64,000 nt of DNA from the NCBI RefSeq assembly GCF_000277125.1, contig NC_016946.1:2170001-2234000 (forward strand), given 5' to 3'. The notes under the pieces are model-generated. The model did not search any database and was not told the DNA's origin. It worked only from the letters and a program-made list of their open reading frames with translations. The stretch is from Mycobacterium intracellulare ATCC 13950. GTDB taxonomy: Bacteria > Actinomycetota > Actinomycetes > Mycobacteriales > Mycobacteriaceae. Within the stretch, counting starts at the first letter, position 1. Each line of letters begins with the position of its first letter. Both the position numbers and the translations under genes were made by a program. Positions 44,584-52,470 of this stretch are shown one piece after another.

Positions 44584-45663
44584 GTGTCGATCCAACAGCC
44601 CCTGCGTGTCGTCGTGTGGTCCACCGGCGGCGTCGGCAAGGTCGCGATCGACGCCGTCAACCGGCGCCCAAACCTGGAACTCGTTGGGGTATGGGTACAT
44701 TCGGCGGACAAGGTCGGCCGGGACGCGGGGGAGCTGGCCGGTGGCGACCCGCTCGGGGTGGCGGCCACCGACGACGCCGAGGCCCTGATCGCGTGCAAGC
44801 CGGACTGCGTGGTGTATGCGGCCAGCGGTCCCGAGCGCGACGGGGCGGCGGTGCCCGATTATCTGCGGCTGCTGGCGGCCGGCATCAACGTCGTGTCGAC
44901 GTCGTCGACCAGCCTGGTGCATCCGCCGTCGTATTTCGCCCCGGACTGGCGCGACCAGCTCGAGGCGGCGGCCACCGCAGGCGGCGCCTCGTTCTACGCG
45001 TCGGGCATCTTTCCCGGCTTCGCCTCCGATCAGCTCGCGCTGCTGATGACGACGCAGTCGAAGCGCATCCGGACCATCACGGCCAGCGAGGTCGCGCTCA
45101 ACGACCACTACCCGGTGGCCGACGTGATGATGAACGGGATGGGATTCGGCCACCCGCTGGAGTTTCAGCCGATGCTCGCCACGCCCGGCTTCATCGAAAT
45201 GGCTTGGCAGGCACCGATATACCTGATCGCCGGCGGCCTGGGGGTCGAGGTGGAAGAGGTGCGTGGCTCCCTGGACCGACGGTTGGCCGACCGCGACATC
45301 GAGGTGGCATTCGGCACCATCAAGGCGGGCACCTGCGGCGCCGTGCGGACCCGGGCGGCGGGCGTGGTGAACGGTCGCGAGGCAATCGTGATCGAACACG
45401 TCATCCGGATGGCCCGCGACGTCGCGCCCGATTGGCCGACCTCGGAGTCCGACGCCACCTATCGGGTCGACATCGACGGCGATCCCGACGTCCACTGCGA
45501 GATGAGGATGGGGGAGGCCGAAGGCCACGGCGCGGGGCACGCCGCCATGGCGTCGACGGCGATGCGGGTGGTCAACGCGATCCCGTATGTGGTCACCGCA
45601 CCCGCCGGCCTGCTGAGCTCGCTGGACATTCCGATGACGCTGCCGCTTTACGTCTTCGACTGA
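44584..45663 (+). CDS. NAD(P)-dependent dihydrodipicolinate-reductase-like oxidoreductase, paralogue 2
   Basis: The 359-aa product is homologous over its full length to the 42990-44084 product: RVVVWSTGGVGKVAIDAVNRRPNLELVGVWVHSADKVGRDAGELAGG, PDCVVYAASGPERDG, ASGIFPGFASDQLALL. The Rossmann glycines are intact. It follows the LLM-fragment gene by 13 bp and precedes a full LLM oxidoreductase by 45 bp. Inferred role: one redox step in the TetR-controlled pathway. Confidence 0.87.
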   Translation: MSIQQPLRVVVWSTGGVGKVAIDAVNRRPNLELVGVWVHSADKVGRDAGELAGGDPLGVAATDDAEALIACKPDCVVYAASGPERDGAAVPDYLRLLAAGINVVSTSSTSLVHPPSYFAPDWRDQLEAAATAGGASFYASGIFPGFASDQLALLMTTQSKRIRTITASEVALNDHYPVADVMMNGMGFGHPLEFQPMLATPGFIEMAWQAPIYLIAGGLGVEVEEVRGSLDRRLADRDIEVAFGTIKAGTCGAVRTRAAGVVNGREAIVIEHVIRMARDVAPDWPTSESDATYRVDIDGDPDVHCEMRMGEAEGHGAGHAAMASTAMRVVNAIPYVVTAPAGLLSSLDIPMTLPLYVFD

Positions 45664-45708
45664 AGGTGTAACGTGCATCACCAAGATTAGGCCACCTAGG
45701 AGTTTGCC

Positions 45709-46683
45709 GTGTACACACTGCGCTTCGACATGCGCGATCCCGAATGGGCCGCGGCCCCAACCGATCTGTACGCCGCGGCGCCCGAAATGTCGGCCTGGGC
45801 CGAGGAGCACGGCGGTCTTGCCGCCGTGCTGTGTGAGCACCACGGCTCCGAGGACGGGTATTTGCCGTCACCGTTCTTGCTGGCCTCGGCGGTGGCGGCG
45901 CGCACGCAGCGCCTGGCGCTGAGCCTGATCCTGATCCTGCCGTTCTACGAGACCGTGCGCCTCGCCGAGGACATGGCGGTGCTGGACATCATCAGCAATG
46001 GTCGGGCGTCGTACATTCTGGCCCTGGGCTACCGGCCCGAGGAGTTCGAGCACTTCGGCGTGCCGATCAAGAAGCGCGGTCGCGTCTGCGACGAGAAACT
46101 CGCGTTGCTGCGGCGATTGCTCGCCGGTGAAACCGTGATCGAGGACGGGCGGCGGATCACCGTGACGCCGCGCCCGCTGACCCCCGGCGGCCCGGGGCTG
46201 ATGTGGGGTGGGGGAACGTTGGCGGCGGCCCGCCGGGCCGGCAGGTACGGCCTGGGCATGCTGGGCAACGCCAACGCCCCGGGCATCCGGGAGGCCTATG
46301 AGGAGGCCTGCCGCGAGCACGGCCACACGCCGGGCCCCACCATGTTTCCCGACCGCAACACCCCGTCGGTCGTGTTCGTCGCCGACGACGTCGATCGGGC
46401 GTGGAAAGAGATCGGCGACCACCTGCTCCACGACGTGCGGACCTACGCCGCGTGGAACCCCGGCGACGAGACGACGGCCGGCTTCTCGCACGTGAACACC
46501 GTCGACGAGCTACGCGAGACCGGAACGTCACACGTGATTATCTCTGTTCCCGAGGCGGTTTCGTGGGTGAAGGCCGGGCAGGTGCTCAACCTGTCGCCGC
46601 TGTGCGGCGGGTTGCCACCGGAGATCGCGTGGCCCTATCTCAAGCGGGTGGGCGAGGTCGTGCTGCCGGAGGCCCTGTCGTAA
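45709..46683 (+). CDS. LLM class flavin/F420-dependent oxidoreductase
   Basis: The 324-aa luciferase-like monooxygenase fold has YTLRFDMRDPEW at the start, ALSLILILPFYETVRLAEDMAVLDIISNGRASYILALGYRPEEFEHFG, and MWGGGTLAAARRAGRYGLGM. The start is GTG 45709 after CTAGGAG. Members are FMN monooxygenases or F420 reductases; the partner is not evident here. It lies in the same direction as paralogue 2 and ends at a convergent junction with the substrate-binding protein. Confidence 0.9.
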   Translation: MYTLRFDMRDPEWAAAPTDLYAAAPEMSAWAEEHGGLAAVLCEHHGSEDGYLPSPFLLASAVAARTQRLALSLILILPFYETVRLAEDMAVLDIISNGRASYILALGYRPEEFEHFGVPIKKRGRVCDEKLALLRRLLAGETVIEDGRRITVTPRPLTPGGPGLMWGGGTLAAARRAGRYGLGMLGNANAPGIREAYEEACREHGHTPGPTMFPDRNTPSVVFVADDVDRAWKEIGDHLLHDVRTYAAWNPGDETTAGFSHVNTVDELRETGTSHVIISVPEAVSWVKAGQVLNLSPLCGGLPPEIAWPYLKRVGEVVLPEALS

Positions 46684-46702
46684 TTTTTCCGTGCCGAACG
46701 TG

Positions 46703-46743
46703 GAGTTGTTGCGTGAAATGCTCGCGATTTCGCGCAACAACTC
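46703..46743. repeat. GAGTTGTTGCG inverted repeat, copy 1
   Basis: Arms of 17 bp (GAGTTGTTGCGTGAAAT / ATTTCGCGCAACAACTC, one mismatch) surround a 7-base loop, preceded by GTGCCGAACGTG. It lies at the convergent junction between the LLM gene and the substrate-binding protein gene. A second copy in the same orientation lies at 47890-47936. Confidence 0.7.
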
Positions 46744-46755
46744 GACGCTCGGCGG

Positions 46756-47868
46756 CTACTCCTCGCCGAAGCGATCGACCAGGTGTGAATTGACGCCGTC
46801 GGCGTCGAGTCGCCGCGCCACCAGATACCCCGCGCCCACCCAGGCGCGCCGCGACCAGTTGCCGAACGACACCCGCGTCCCCGGGGCACCGGACGCGGCC
46901 GGCATCATCTTGACGCGCTCGAGCGCCTCCTTGACCCCCCGCGGGCTCAACGGGTGCGCGTCCGCGAGCGCCCGCAACAGGGTGAACGCCACGTCGCGAT
47001 TCACCACCGGCACACACCATTCCGGGCGCCGCCCGAAGGCCTGCTGGTATTCGTCCAGGAATTTCTGCCCGACGACGTTGCCCTCGTCGTACTGGTCGAC
47101 CCCGGTCCAGCCCATGAACGCGTTCCACATCACCGGGTTGAGCCACGCGTTCTGGAAGGCGGTCCCGCAGAACCGGGGCGGATCCCAACCCAGCGCGTCG
47201 AGCGCCGGGTTGACGAACACGATCCCGAAGCCGAACCCGCAGTGCACGATGGCCTGGGCCTTCGCCTCGTGCAGCGACCGCACGGCGGCCGTCACGTCCC
47301 CAGCGGTCTGCGCGATGGGCGCCTCGGCGACGATGCGAATGTCCTTGCGGCGGCAGGCATCACGGAGGTTCTTCAGGTAGGCCTCGCCGACCAGGGATTG
47401 CTCGACGAGCACGCCGATCTCGGTGTGGCCGCCCTTGGCCAGCAGGTCGGACCAGAAGATCGGCTCGTCGGTGTGCGAGCCCATCGGGAACGCGAAGAAC
47501 CATTCGCCGAGCGCGACGTCGGACCCGGTGACGCTGATGCAGGGAACCTTGAAGCGCTCCTCGATGGCCTCTCGCGTCGGGATCGCGTTGTCGCCGATGT
47601 TGGGGCCGAAGACGGCCAGGCAGCCCACGTCGCACAATTCGCCGTAGGCGTCGATGACCGCTTTGACCGATCCCTTAGGCAACCCCTCCACCTCGCGGTA
47701 GACGATCTCGATCGGGCGATCGATCAGCCCCTGCTCGACGCCCTTGCCGAAGACCAGGTCGAACGGCTGCGTCAGGTCCTCGAAATACGTTGTGGGAAAG
47801 CCCTCGGGCAGCCGAAAGTCCATCAGGTAGCCGATTTTGATCGGCTCGGCCTTGCTTTCGTAGCTCAT
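46756..47868 (-). CDS. Periplasmic-binding-fold (branched-chain amino acid type) protein lacking a signal peptide
   Basis: The 370-aa protein has the type I periplasmic-binding fold of the LivJ/AmiC group: IKIGYLMDFRLPEGF, LAVFGPNIGDNA, VPCISVTGSD, IGVLVEQSLVGEAYLKNL. There is no hydrophobic N-terminus or lipobox (it begins MSYESKAEPIKIG), and no ABC permease genes are near. It could be a cytosolic ligand sensor or co-activator like AmiC, or bind the pathway substrate inside the cell. AAGGAG precedes ATG 47868. It is flanked on both sides by copies of one palindromic repeat. Confidence 0.85.
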   Translation of the reverse strand: MSYESKAEPIKIGYLMDFRLPEGFPTTYFEDLTQPFDLVFGKGVEQGLIDRPIEIVYREVEGLPKGSVKAVIDAYGELCDVGCLAVFGPNIGDNAIPTREAIEERFKVPCISVTGSDVALGEWFFAFPMGSHTDEPIFWSDLLAKGGHTEIGVLVEQSLVGEAYLKNLRDACRRKDIRIVAEAPIAQTAGDVTAAVRSLHEAKAQAIVHCGFGFGIVFVNPALDALGWDPPRFCGTAFQNAWLNPVMWNAFMGWTGVDQYDEGNVVGQKFLDEYQQAFGRRPEWCVPVVNRDVAFTLLRALADAHPLSPRGVKEALERVKMMPAASGAPGTRVSFGNWSRRAWVGAGYLVARRLDADGVNSHLVDRFGEE

Positions 47869-47889
47869 CTGAACTCCTTGGTGCCGAGC

Positions 47890-47936
47890 GTGGAGTTGTT
47901 GCGCGAAATGGTCGCGATTCCGCGCCACAACTCCAC
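47890..47936. repeat. GAGTTGTTGCG inverted repeat, copy 2
   Basis: Arms of 20 bp (GTGGAGTTGTTGCGCGAAAT and its complement with two mismatches) surround a 7-base loop. The left flank GTGCCGAGCG matches copy 1 (GTGCCGAACG). It lies between the AveC-like gene and the substrate-binding protein gene, both on the minus strand. Confidence 0.7.
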
Positions 47937-47944
47937 GTTCGTCG

Positions 47945-48733
47945 CTAGCGCGGTTGGTTCGGGACGCCCGGGAACAGCTCGCCCGCCGGCGGCTCGGTGG
48001 TCACCCAGCCGCCCAGCTTGGTTGCCAGGTGGGGCGCGAAAACAGCGCCGTAGAGGACGTTTCCGATGACGATCACGGCGACGACGGACAGGATCGAGGT
48101 GGTGACGCGGTTCTTCGACCTGTTCTGCGCCCACATCTCGATGACGTTGCGTCCCTGGTCGTCGGTCCGGCCCAGCAGGTAGGTGAAGAGCATCATCTGG
48201 ATGCCCATCGCCAGCGAGTCGTAGAGCGGGTACTGGTGCAGGGTCCCCTCGCGGATCGCGAGCCCGGGAATCACGCGGCCGTAGTAGAACACGCCGAGCT
48301 TGGCGCCCAGGAACCCGTTGAAGAACAGTGCCCAGCAGAAGCCGACGATCAGACCGACCACCAACAGCGTCTGTGGTCTGCGCCAGTTGAACCTGGCCGC
48401 CACCCATCGGCCCAGGGCCGCGCCGGTCACGGCCGGCAACACGAAGTAGGAGATGTAGCCGACGGGAACGAACAGCGGCAGCCCGCCCCACGTCATGTCC
48501 AGCGGCCACCACGACGGCATCCGGGGGATGGCCGGCGGGAACTGCGCGTACATCGCCCAGTCGTAGGGGGCCTCGATCCACGAGAACGACATCGCCGAGA
48601 TGCACAGCAGCAGAAGGGGGTGCACGCGCCGCTGGCGCACGCTCAGATAGATCCCGAGGGCGGTGAACGTGATGCCGCCGACGAGCGCGAAATCGCTGGC
48701 CGCCTGCATCACCGGCGTCATCTGGGAGCTCAC
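47945..48733 (-). CDS. AveC-like (spirocyclase-family) membrane protein
   Basis: The 262-aa protein has about six hydrophobic segments. SFSWIEAPYDWAMYAQFPP and the RQRRVHPLLLLCISAMS region resemble mycobacterial proteins annotated as spirocyclase AveC family. True AveC acts on spiroketal formation in avermectin synthesis; whether this homologue is catalytic is unknown. GTG 48733 overlaps the stop of a 36-aa upstream frame by four bases (GTGA). It is in the O2-controlled leftward unit. Confidence 0.78.
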   Translation of the reverse strand: MSSQMTPVMQAASDFALVGGITFTALGIYLSVRQRRVHPLLLLCISAMSFSWIEAPYDWAMYAQFPPAIPRMPSWWPLDMTWGGLPLFVPVGYISYFVLPAVTGAALGRWVAARFNWRRPQTLLVVGLIVGFCWALFFNGFLGAKLGVFYYGRVIPGLAIREGTLHQYPLYDSLAMGIQMMLFTYLLGRTDDQGRNVIEMWAQNRSKNRVTTSILSVVAVIVIGNVLYGAVFAPHLATKLGGWVTTEPPAGELFPGVPNQPR

Positions 48734-48840
48734 CGGTCGGCCCCTTGACTCCGGCGTGCCTGCGGGTCGAAGCGCAGCACCAGCCCGAAGATCACAACGA
48801 TCAAGCCGAACAGCGTGCCCAGCATGATGACAGCGCCCAC
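48730..48840 (-). CDS. 36-aa single-pass membrane peptide
   Basis: GTG 48840 opens a 36-residue frame with GGAAGGG eight bases upstream. Residues 2-22 form one hydrophobic helix (GAVIMLGTLFGLIVVIFGLVL), followed by a basic tail (RFDPQARRSQGADR). Its TGA overlaps the GTG of the AveC-like gene, which is the usual coupling arrangement of real bicistronic genes. Probably a small subunit or stabiliser of the AveC-like protein (inference). Confidence 0.6.
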   Translation of the reverse strand: MGAVIMLGTLFGLIVVIFGLVLRFDPQARRSQGADR

Positions 48841-48873
48841 AGTCGCAATCCCTTCCGATTCGAGCTCGACTGA

Positions 48874-48896
48874 TTAGATAGTGCCTACTATCCTAA
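48874..48896. promoter_or_regulatory. Operator O2: TetR palindrome
   Basis: GATAGTGCCTACTATC is a 6-4-6 inverted repeat extended by TTA and CTAA at the ends. It lies 34 bp upstream of the TetR start and 34 bp upstream of the divergent 36-aa frame. Nearly the same site occurs at O1 (44186-44209), inverted. Confidence 0.65.
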
Positions 48897-48929
48897 AGGG
48901 AGTCAACCATCGGGTGAGGAGGCAGTGAC

Positions 48930-49592
48930 GTGGCCCAGCGGTCGTCCGGCACGAAACGCGGCGCGGCGGAGGCGTCGGCCTCGGTGCGCCGGCCCCGCGG
49001 CGCCCCGCGCAAGCTGCTGCTCGACACCGCCCGGGCCCGCTTCGCCCGCCAGGACTACCGCAGCACGACGACGCGCGAAATCGCCCAGGCCGCAGGCGTT
49101 ACCGAGCATCTGTTGTTTCGCCACTTCGGCTCCAAGGCGGCGTTGTTCCGTGAGGCGCTCGTCCTGCCCTTCACCGATTTCGTCGAGGAGTTCCGCCAGA
49201 CCTGGCAGTCGGTCGTCCCGGAGGAGACCGACGAGGAGGAGTTGGCGCGCCGGTTCGTCGGGCAGCTCTACGACGTGTTCGTCGAGCATCAGGGCCTGCT
49301 GTTGACCCTGATGGCATCCGAGGCGCTGTCCGAGGAGGAAAAGGCCGACGCCGGCATCGCCGAGATCCGGCAGGCCGTCACGGCGCTCGGGCAGATCAGC
49401 GCCGAGGGCATGCACCTGCGCGGGCTGCGCTCGGACCATCCCGACCTGCCCGCCCACTCGACGGTGGCGATGATCGCCGGCATGGCGGCGTTGCGGTCGA
49501 CCTACTTCGGGACCGAGCCGCCGTCGAGGGAGACCATCGTCGACGAACTCATCCAGGCCATCTTGCACGGCTTCCTGCACAGGAACGGCTGA
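48930..49592 (+). CDS. TetR-family regulator of the oxidoreductase/P450 cluster
   Basis: The 220-aa protein has an N-terminal TetR helix-turn-helix (LLLDTARARFARQDYRSTTTREIAQAAGVTEHLLFRHFGSKAALF) and an all-helical ligand domain. GAGGAGG lies seven bases upstream of GTG 48930. The gene lies directly beside operator O2 and is followed at 37 bp by a P450, so it very probably autoregulates, and by shared-site logic also controls the genes around O1. The ligand is unknown. Confidence 0.93.
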   Translation: MAQRSSGTKRGAAEASASVRRPRGAPRKLLLDTARARFARQDYRSTTTREIAQAAGVTEHLLFRHFGSKAALFREALVLPFTDFVEEFRQTWQSVVPEETDEEELARRFVGQLYDVFVEHQGLLLTLMASEALSEEEKADAGIAEIRQAVTALGQISAEGMHLRGLRSDHPDLPAHSTVAMIAGMAALRSTYFGTEPPSRETIVDELIQAILHGFLHRNG

Positions 49593-49629
49593 GCTTTCGA
49601 AAGACCGCTCTACTCAGAGGAATTGGTTC

Positions 49630-50835
49630 ATGACAGACACCAGCGCGATCGAGTTGTACTACGACCCCTTCGACTCCGTCATCGACGACGACCCCTATCC
49701 GGTGTGGAAGCGGATGCGCGAAGAAGCGCCGCTGTACTACAACGAGAAGTACAACTTCTACGCGCTGAGCCGCTACGAAGACGTGGCGCGCGAACTGCCC
49801 AACTGGCAGACCTACCGATCCGGCCGGGGCACCACCGCCGACATCCTGTTCGCCAATATCGAAGTGCCGCCCGGCATTCTGCTGTTCGAAGACCCCCCGC
49901 TGCACGACCTGCACCGCCGCCTGCTCTCGCGTGTTTTCACGCCCCGGCGCATGCTGGCCGTCGAAGACCTGGTGCGTGGGTTCTGCGTCCGCGAGCTTGA
50001 CCCGCTCGTCGGCGCCGGCGGCTTCGACTTCATCGCCGACCTCGGGGCGATGATGCCGATGCGGACCATCGGCTACCTGTTGGGCATCCCCGAGGCCGAC
50101 CAGGAAAAGATCCGCGACCGCAGCGTCGCCAACATCGAACTGTCCACGGACAGCGACCCGGCCGCGGTCGACGCGAACATCTTCGCGAACTCCATTGCCC
50201 TGTTCGCCGAGTACATCGAGTGGCGGGCCAGTCATCCCTCCGACGACCTGATGACCGAGCTGCTGCGGGCCGAGATCGACGAGCCCGACGGCACCCGGCG
50301 CCCGCTGTCGCGCACCGAGGTGCTGGCCTACACCGCCATGATCGCCGGCGCCGGCAACGAGACGACCGCCCGGCTCATCGGTTTCATGGGACAGCTGCTG
50401 TCGGACCATCCCGAGCAGCGCCGCGAGCTCGTCGCCGACCCGTCCCTCATTCCCGGGGCGATCGAGGAGACGCTGCGCTTCGAACCCCCGTCGCCGGTGC
50501 AGGCGCGCTACGTGGCCCAGGACGCCGAGCAGTACGGCCGCGTCGTCCCCGAGGGTTCATTCATGTTGCTGCTCAACGGTTCCGCCAACCGCGACCCCCG
50601 GCGGTTCGCCGATCCGGACCGCTACGACATCCACCGGCAGGCGGGCGGCCACCTCAGCTTCGGGCAGGGCCTGCACTTCTGCCTGGGCTCGGCGCTGGCC
50701 CGGATGGAGGCGCGGGTGGCCTTCGAGGAGGTGCTCAAGCGCTGGCCGGACTGGGAGGTCGACTACGCCAACGCCGAGCGTGCGCACACCGCGAGCGTGC
50801 GCGGATGGGCGCGCCTGCCGGTGGCCACTCGCTGA
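49630..50835 (+). CDS. Cytochrome P450
   Basis: The 401-aa soluble P450 has the I-helix AGAGNETTARL, ExxR in EETLRFEPP, and the heme loop FGQGLHFCLGSALAR with Cys351 as iron ligand. It hydroxylates a hydrophobic substrate using electrons from a ferredoxin and reductase; no ferredoxin gene is adjacent. It lies directly after the TetR gene, in the same operon. The substrate may be the compound sensed by the TetR (inference). Confidence 0.95.
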   Translation: MTDTSAIELYYDPFDSVIDDDPYPVWKRMREEAPLYYNEKYNFYALSRYEDVARELPNWQTYRSGRGTTADILFANIEVPPGILLFEDPPLHDLHRRLLSRVFTPRRMLAVEDLVRGFCVRELDPLVGAGGFDFIADLGAMMPMRTIGYLLGIPEADQEKIRDRSVANIELSTDSDPAAVDANIFANSIALFAEYIEWRASHPSDDLMTELLRAEIDEPDGTRRPLSRTEVLAYTAMIAGAGNETTARLIGFMGQLLSDHPEQRRELVADPSLIPGAIEETLRFEPPSPVQARYVAQDAEQYGRVVPEGSFMLLLNGSANRDPRRFADPDRYDIHRQAGGHLSFGQGLHFCLGSALARMEARVAFEEVLKRWPDWEVDYANAERAHTASVRGWARLPVATR

Positions 50836-50847
50836 GCCGCGGCACCG

Positions 50848-51837
50848 CTAGGGCTCACTCCGGTCCACCAACACCGCGCCGTCGGGCCGGTTTCCCAGCG
50901 TCTGCAGCGGGATGTCCCCGCCTTCGGCGGTGAGGCGCACGATCTGCGCGAGCTGTCCTGGGGCGTCGCACTGGAGATAATGGTCGGCGCCCGGCACCAC
51001 CCAGTAGCGATTGCGGCCCGGCTTGTTCTTCAGATAGGTCTGCCAGACGTGGTTGGGAACCCGCAACGGGGCCACGTTGTCGTGGAGGCCCCACACCACC
51101 GTGGTGTTGACTTCGCTGGTGGAAAGCGCCTCCAGCCAACCGGTTTCGTCGGCGGCGCGCTCGTGGAGGTATTGAATGGTATCGGGCAGCACGCGGATTC
51201 CGTCATTGTGGGCAAAACACTTGGCCAGCGCGGCGATCTCCGGATCGTCCAATGTCCGCCGCGGCATGAACGTGCTGGCGCCCAAACCGGCCGCCAGCAT
51301 CTCCGGCGTCGTCGCCGCCGCGGTGGCGCGCCCGGTCCCGGGATCGAGCAGCGCGGTCTGGAACGCGGTGAGGTTCGAAAGGGGAAGGTAGATATTGGCA
51401 TTCGTCACGATCAGGTCGGCGGGCAGCGACGGCGGATCAAGGGCCGCCAGCATGCCCAGCGCGATCATCCCCACGCTGCTGCCGCGGTCGTGGGTGAGCA
51501 TGCGGTAGTCGGTGAGCTGCCACGCCTCGGTGATGGCGTAGACCAGCAGCCGCGCGTCGTCGTACAGCGAGTACACATACGGCTCGGGCGGTTTGGCGGA
51601 CAGGCCGTAGCCGGGAAAGTCGAGCAGGTAGATGTCGAACTCCGCGCGCAGTTCGGCCGCCAGGGCGAAGTAGTCGATGCTCGACGTCGGAAAGCCGTGC
51701 ACCAGCACCAGCGCGGGCGCGCCGGGCGTGCCGCAACGGCGGCTGAAGATCGTGACTTCTCGGGCCTCGTTGGCCGCGGTGGTCGACCGCCAACGAAGTT
51801 GGGTGCCGCCGTTTTGCCACTGCGCGAAGATGTCCAA
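50848..51837 (-). CDS. Alpha/beta hydrolase (epoxide hydrolase / dehalogenase-like)
   Basis: The 329-aa protein has the oxyanion segment VLVHGFPTSSID, the nucleophile elbow LTHDRGSSVGM (Asp at the nucleophile position, Arg after it), the acid in WGLHDNVAPL, and the base in GADHYLQCD. An Asp nucleophile indicates epoxide hydrolase or dehalogenase chemistry rather than esterase. The Trp that usually follows the Asp in dehalogenases is Arg here. It converges on the P450 gene. Confidence 0.85.
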   Translation of the reverse strand: MDIFAQWQNGGTQLRWRSTTAANEAREVTIFSRRCGTPGAPALVLVHGFPTSSIDYFALAAELRAEFDIYLLDFPGYGLSAKPPEPYVYSLYDDARLLVYAITEAWQLTDYRMLTHDRGSSVGMIALGMLAALDPPSLPADLIVTNANIYLPLSNLTAFQTALLDPGTGRATAAATTPEMLAAGLGASTFMPRRTLDDPEIAALAKCFAHNDGIRVLPDTIQYLHERAADETGWLEALSTSEVNTTVVWGLHDNVAPLRVPNHVWQTYLKNKPGRNRYWVVPGADHYLQCDAPGQLAQIVRLTAEGGDIPLQTLGNRPDGAVLVDRSEP

Positions 51838-51881
51838 GCTGTCAGCCTCTCAGAGGGGGCCGCGGCAGACAACCACGGCGG

Positions 51882-52394
51882 CTAGGGGCACGTCACGTGG
51901 ATCCCGAACCTCACGTCGCGCACGCCGCTTTGCCCGGGCGTGGTCGCCTGGCCCGTTCCGGTGATCGTGTAGCCCTTGCCGTCCTTGGTCGCCTGCACCT
52001 GCGTCGGCGAATTGGTGCCCTGATAGGGCAGCTGATATTGGCCGTTGGGCAGCTTGAGTGAAATCGCGAACCCGTCGACGGTGGGGGGCCGTTCGTCCGA
52101 GACGGCCAGCGACACCGACGCCGCGTCGTCGTGCACGCTGATGCGGGTCGTGAGATCCCCCGATTCCGGCGGCGACGCATTCGGCTGGGCCGCCGAGCTC
52201 GTGCAGTCGACCGCGGCGATGAGCGTGTGCTTGTTCCCATCGATCATCACGGTCGTGCTCGTCAATGCCGGTGTCGAACTGGGGGGACTCGCCGGGTCAC
52301 TCTCCTTGCCCGAACAGGCCGGCAGGCTCGCCCCCAGCGCCAGCGCGCCGAGCGCGGAACCCGCACGAACGATCCACGGCCGAGGGTGTGTCAT
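51882..52394 (-). CDS. LpqH-family (19 kDa antigen-like) lipoprotein
   Basis: The 170-aa protein has a lipobox LPAC near residue 27, a Ser/Pro/Thr-rich linker and a beta-rich domain. VMIDGNKHTLIAAVDCTSS, a terminal VTCP cysteine pair, and YTITGTGQATTPGQ match the mycobacterial 19-kDa lipoprotein family (LpqH, LppE). Surface-exposed, acylated; the role is unknown. It is divergent from the arsenic operon, sharing its 74-bp promoter gap. Confidence 0.85.
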   Translation of the reverse strand: MTHPRPWIVRAGSALGALALGASLPACSGKESDPASPPSSTPALTSTTVMIDGNKHTLIAAVDCTSSAAQPNASPPESGDLTTRISVHDDAASVSLAVSDERPPTVDGFAISLKLPNGQYQLPYQGTNSPTQVQATKDGKGYTITGTGQATTPGQSGVRDVRFGIHVTCP

Positions 52395-52433
52395 ATCGGT
52401 CCTCCGCTAGACGGTCATGAGGACTATAGAACC

Positions 52434-52470
52434 TTGCCTTCTGATTAGATATGCGTTTATATAGATGCAT
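52434..52470 (+). promoter_or_regulatory. arsR promoter with overlapping ArsR operator, apparently leaderless
   Basis: TTGCCT (52434-52439), 17 bp, then TTATAT (52457-52462) places the start of transcription at or next to the ATG at 52469. The 20-bp imperfect palindrome between ATGC (52451) and GCAT (52470) overlaps the -10 element, the expected place for ArsR repression. Confidence 0.5.

Noticed and set aside
46703..47936. Insertion sequence ends around the binding-protein gene
   Set aside because: The two hairpin repeats are in the same orientation and no transposase or clear target duplication is visible, so they are listed only as repeats.
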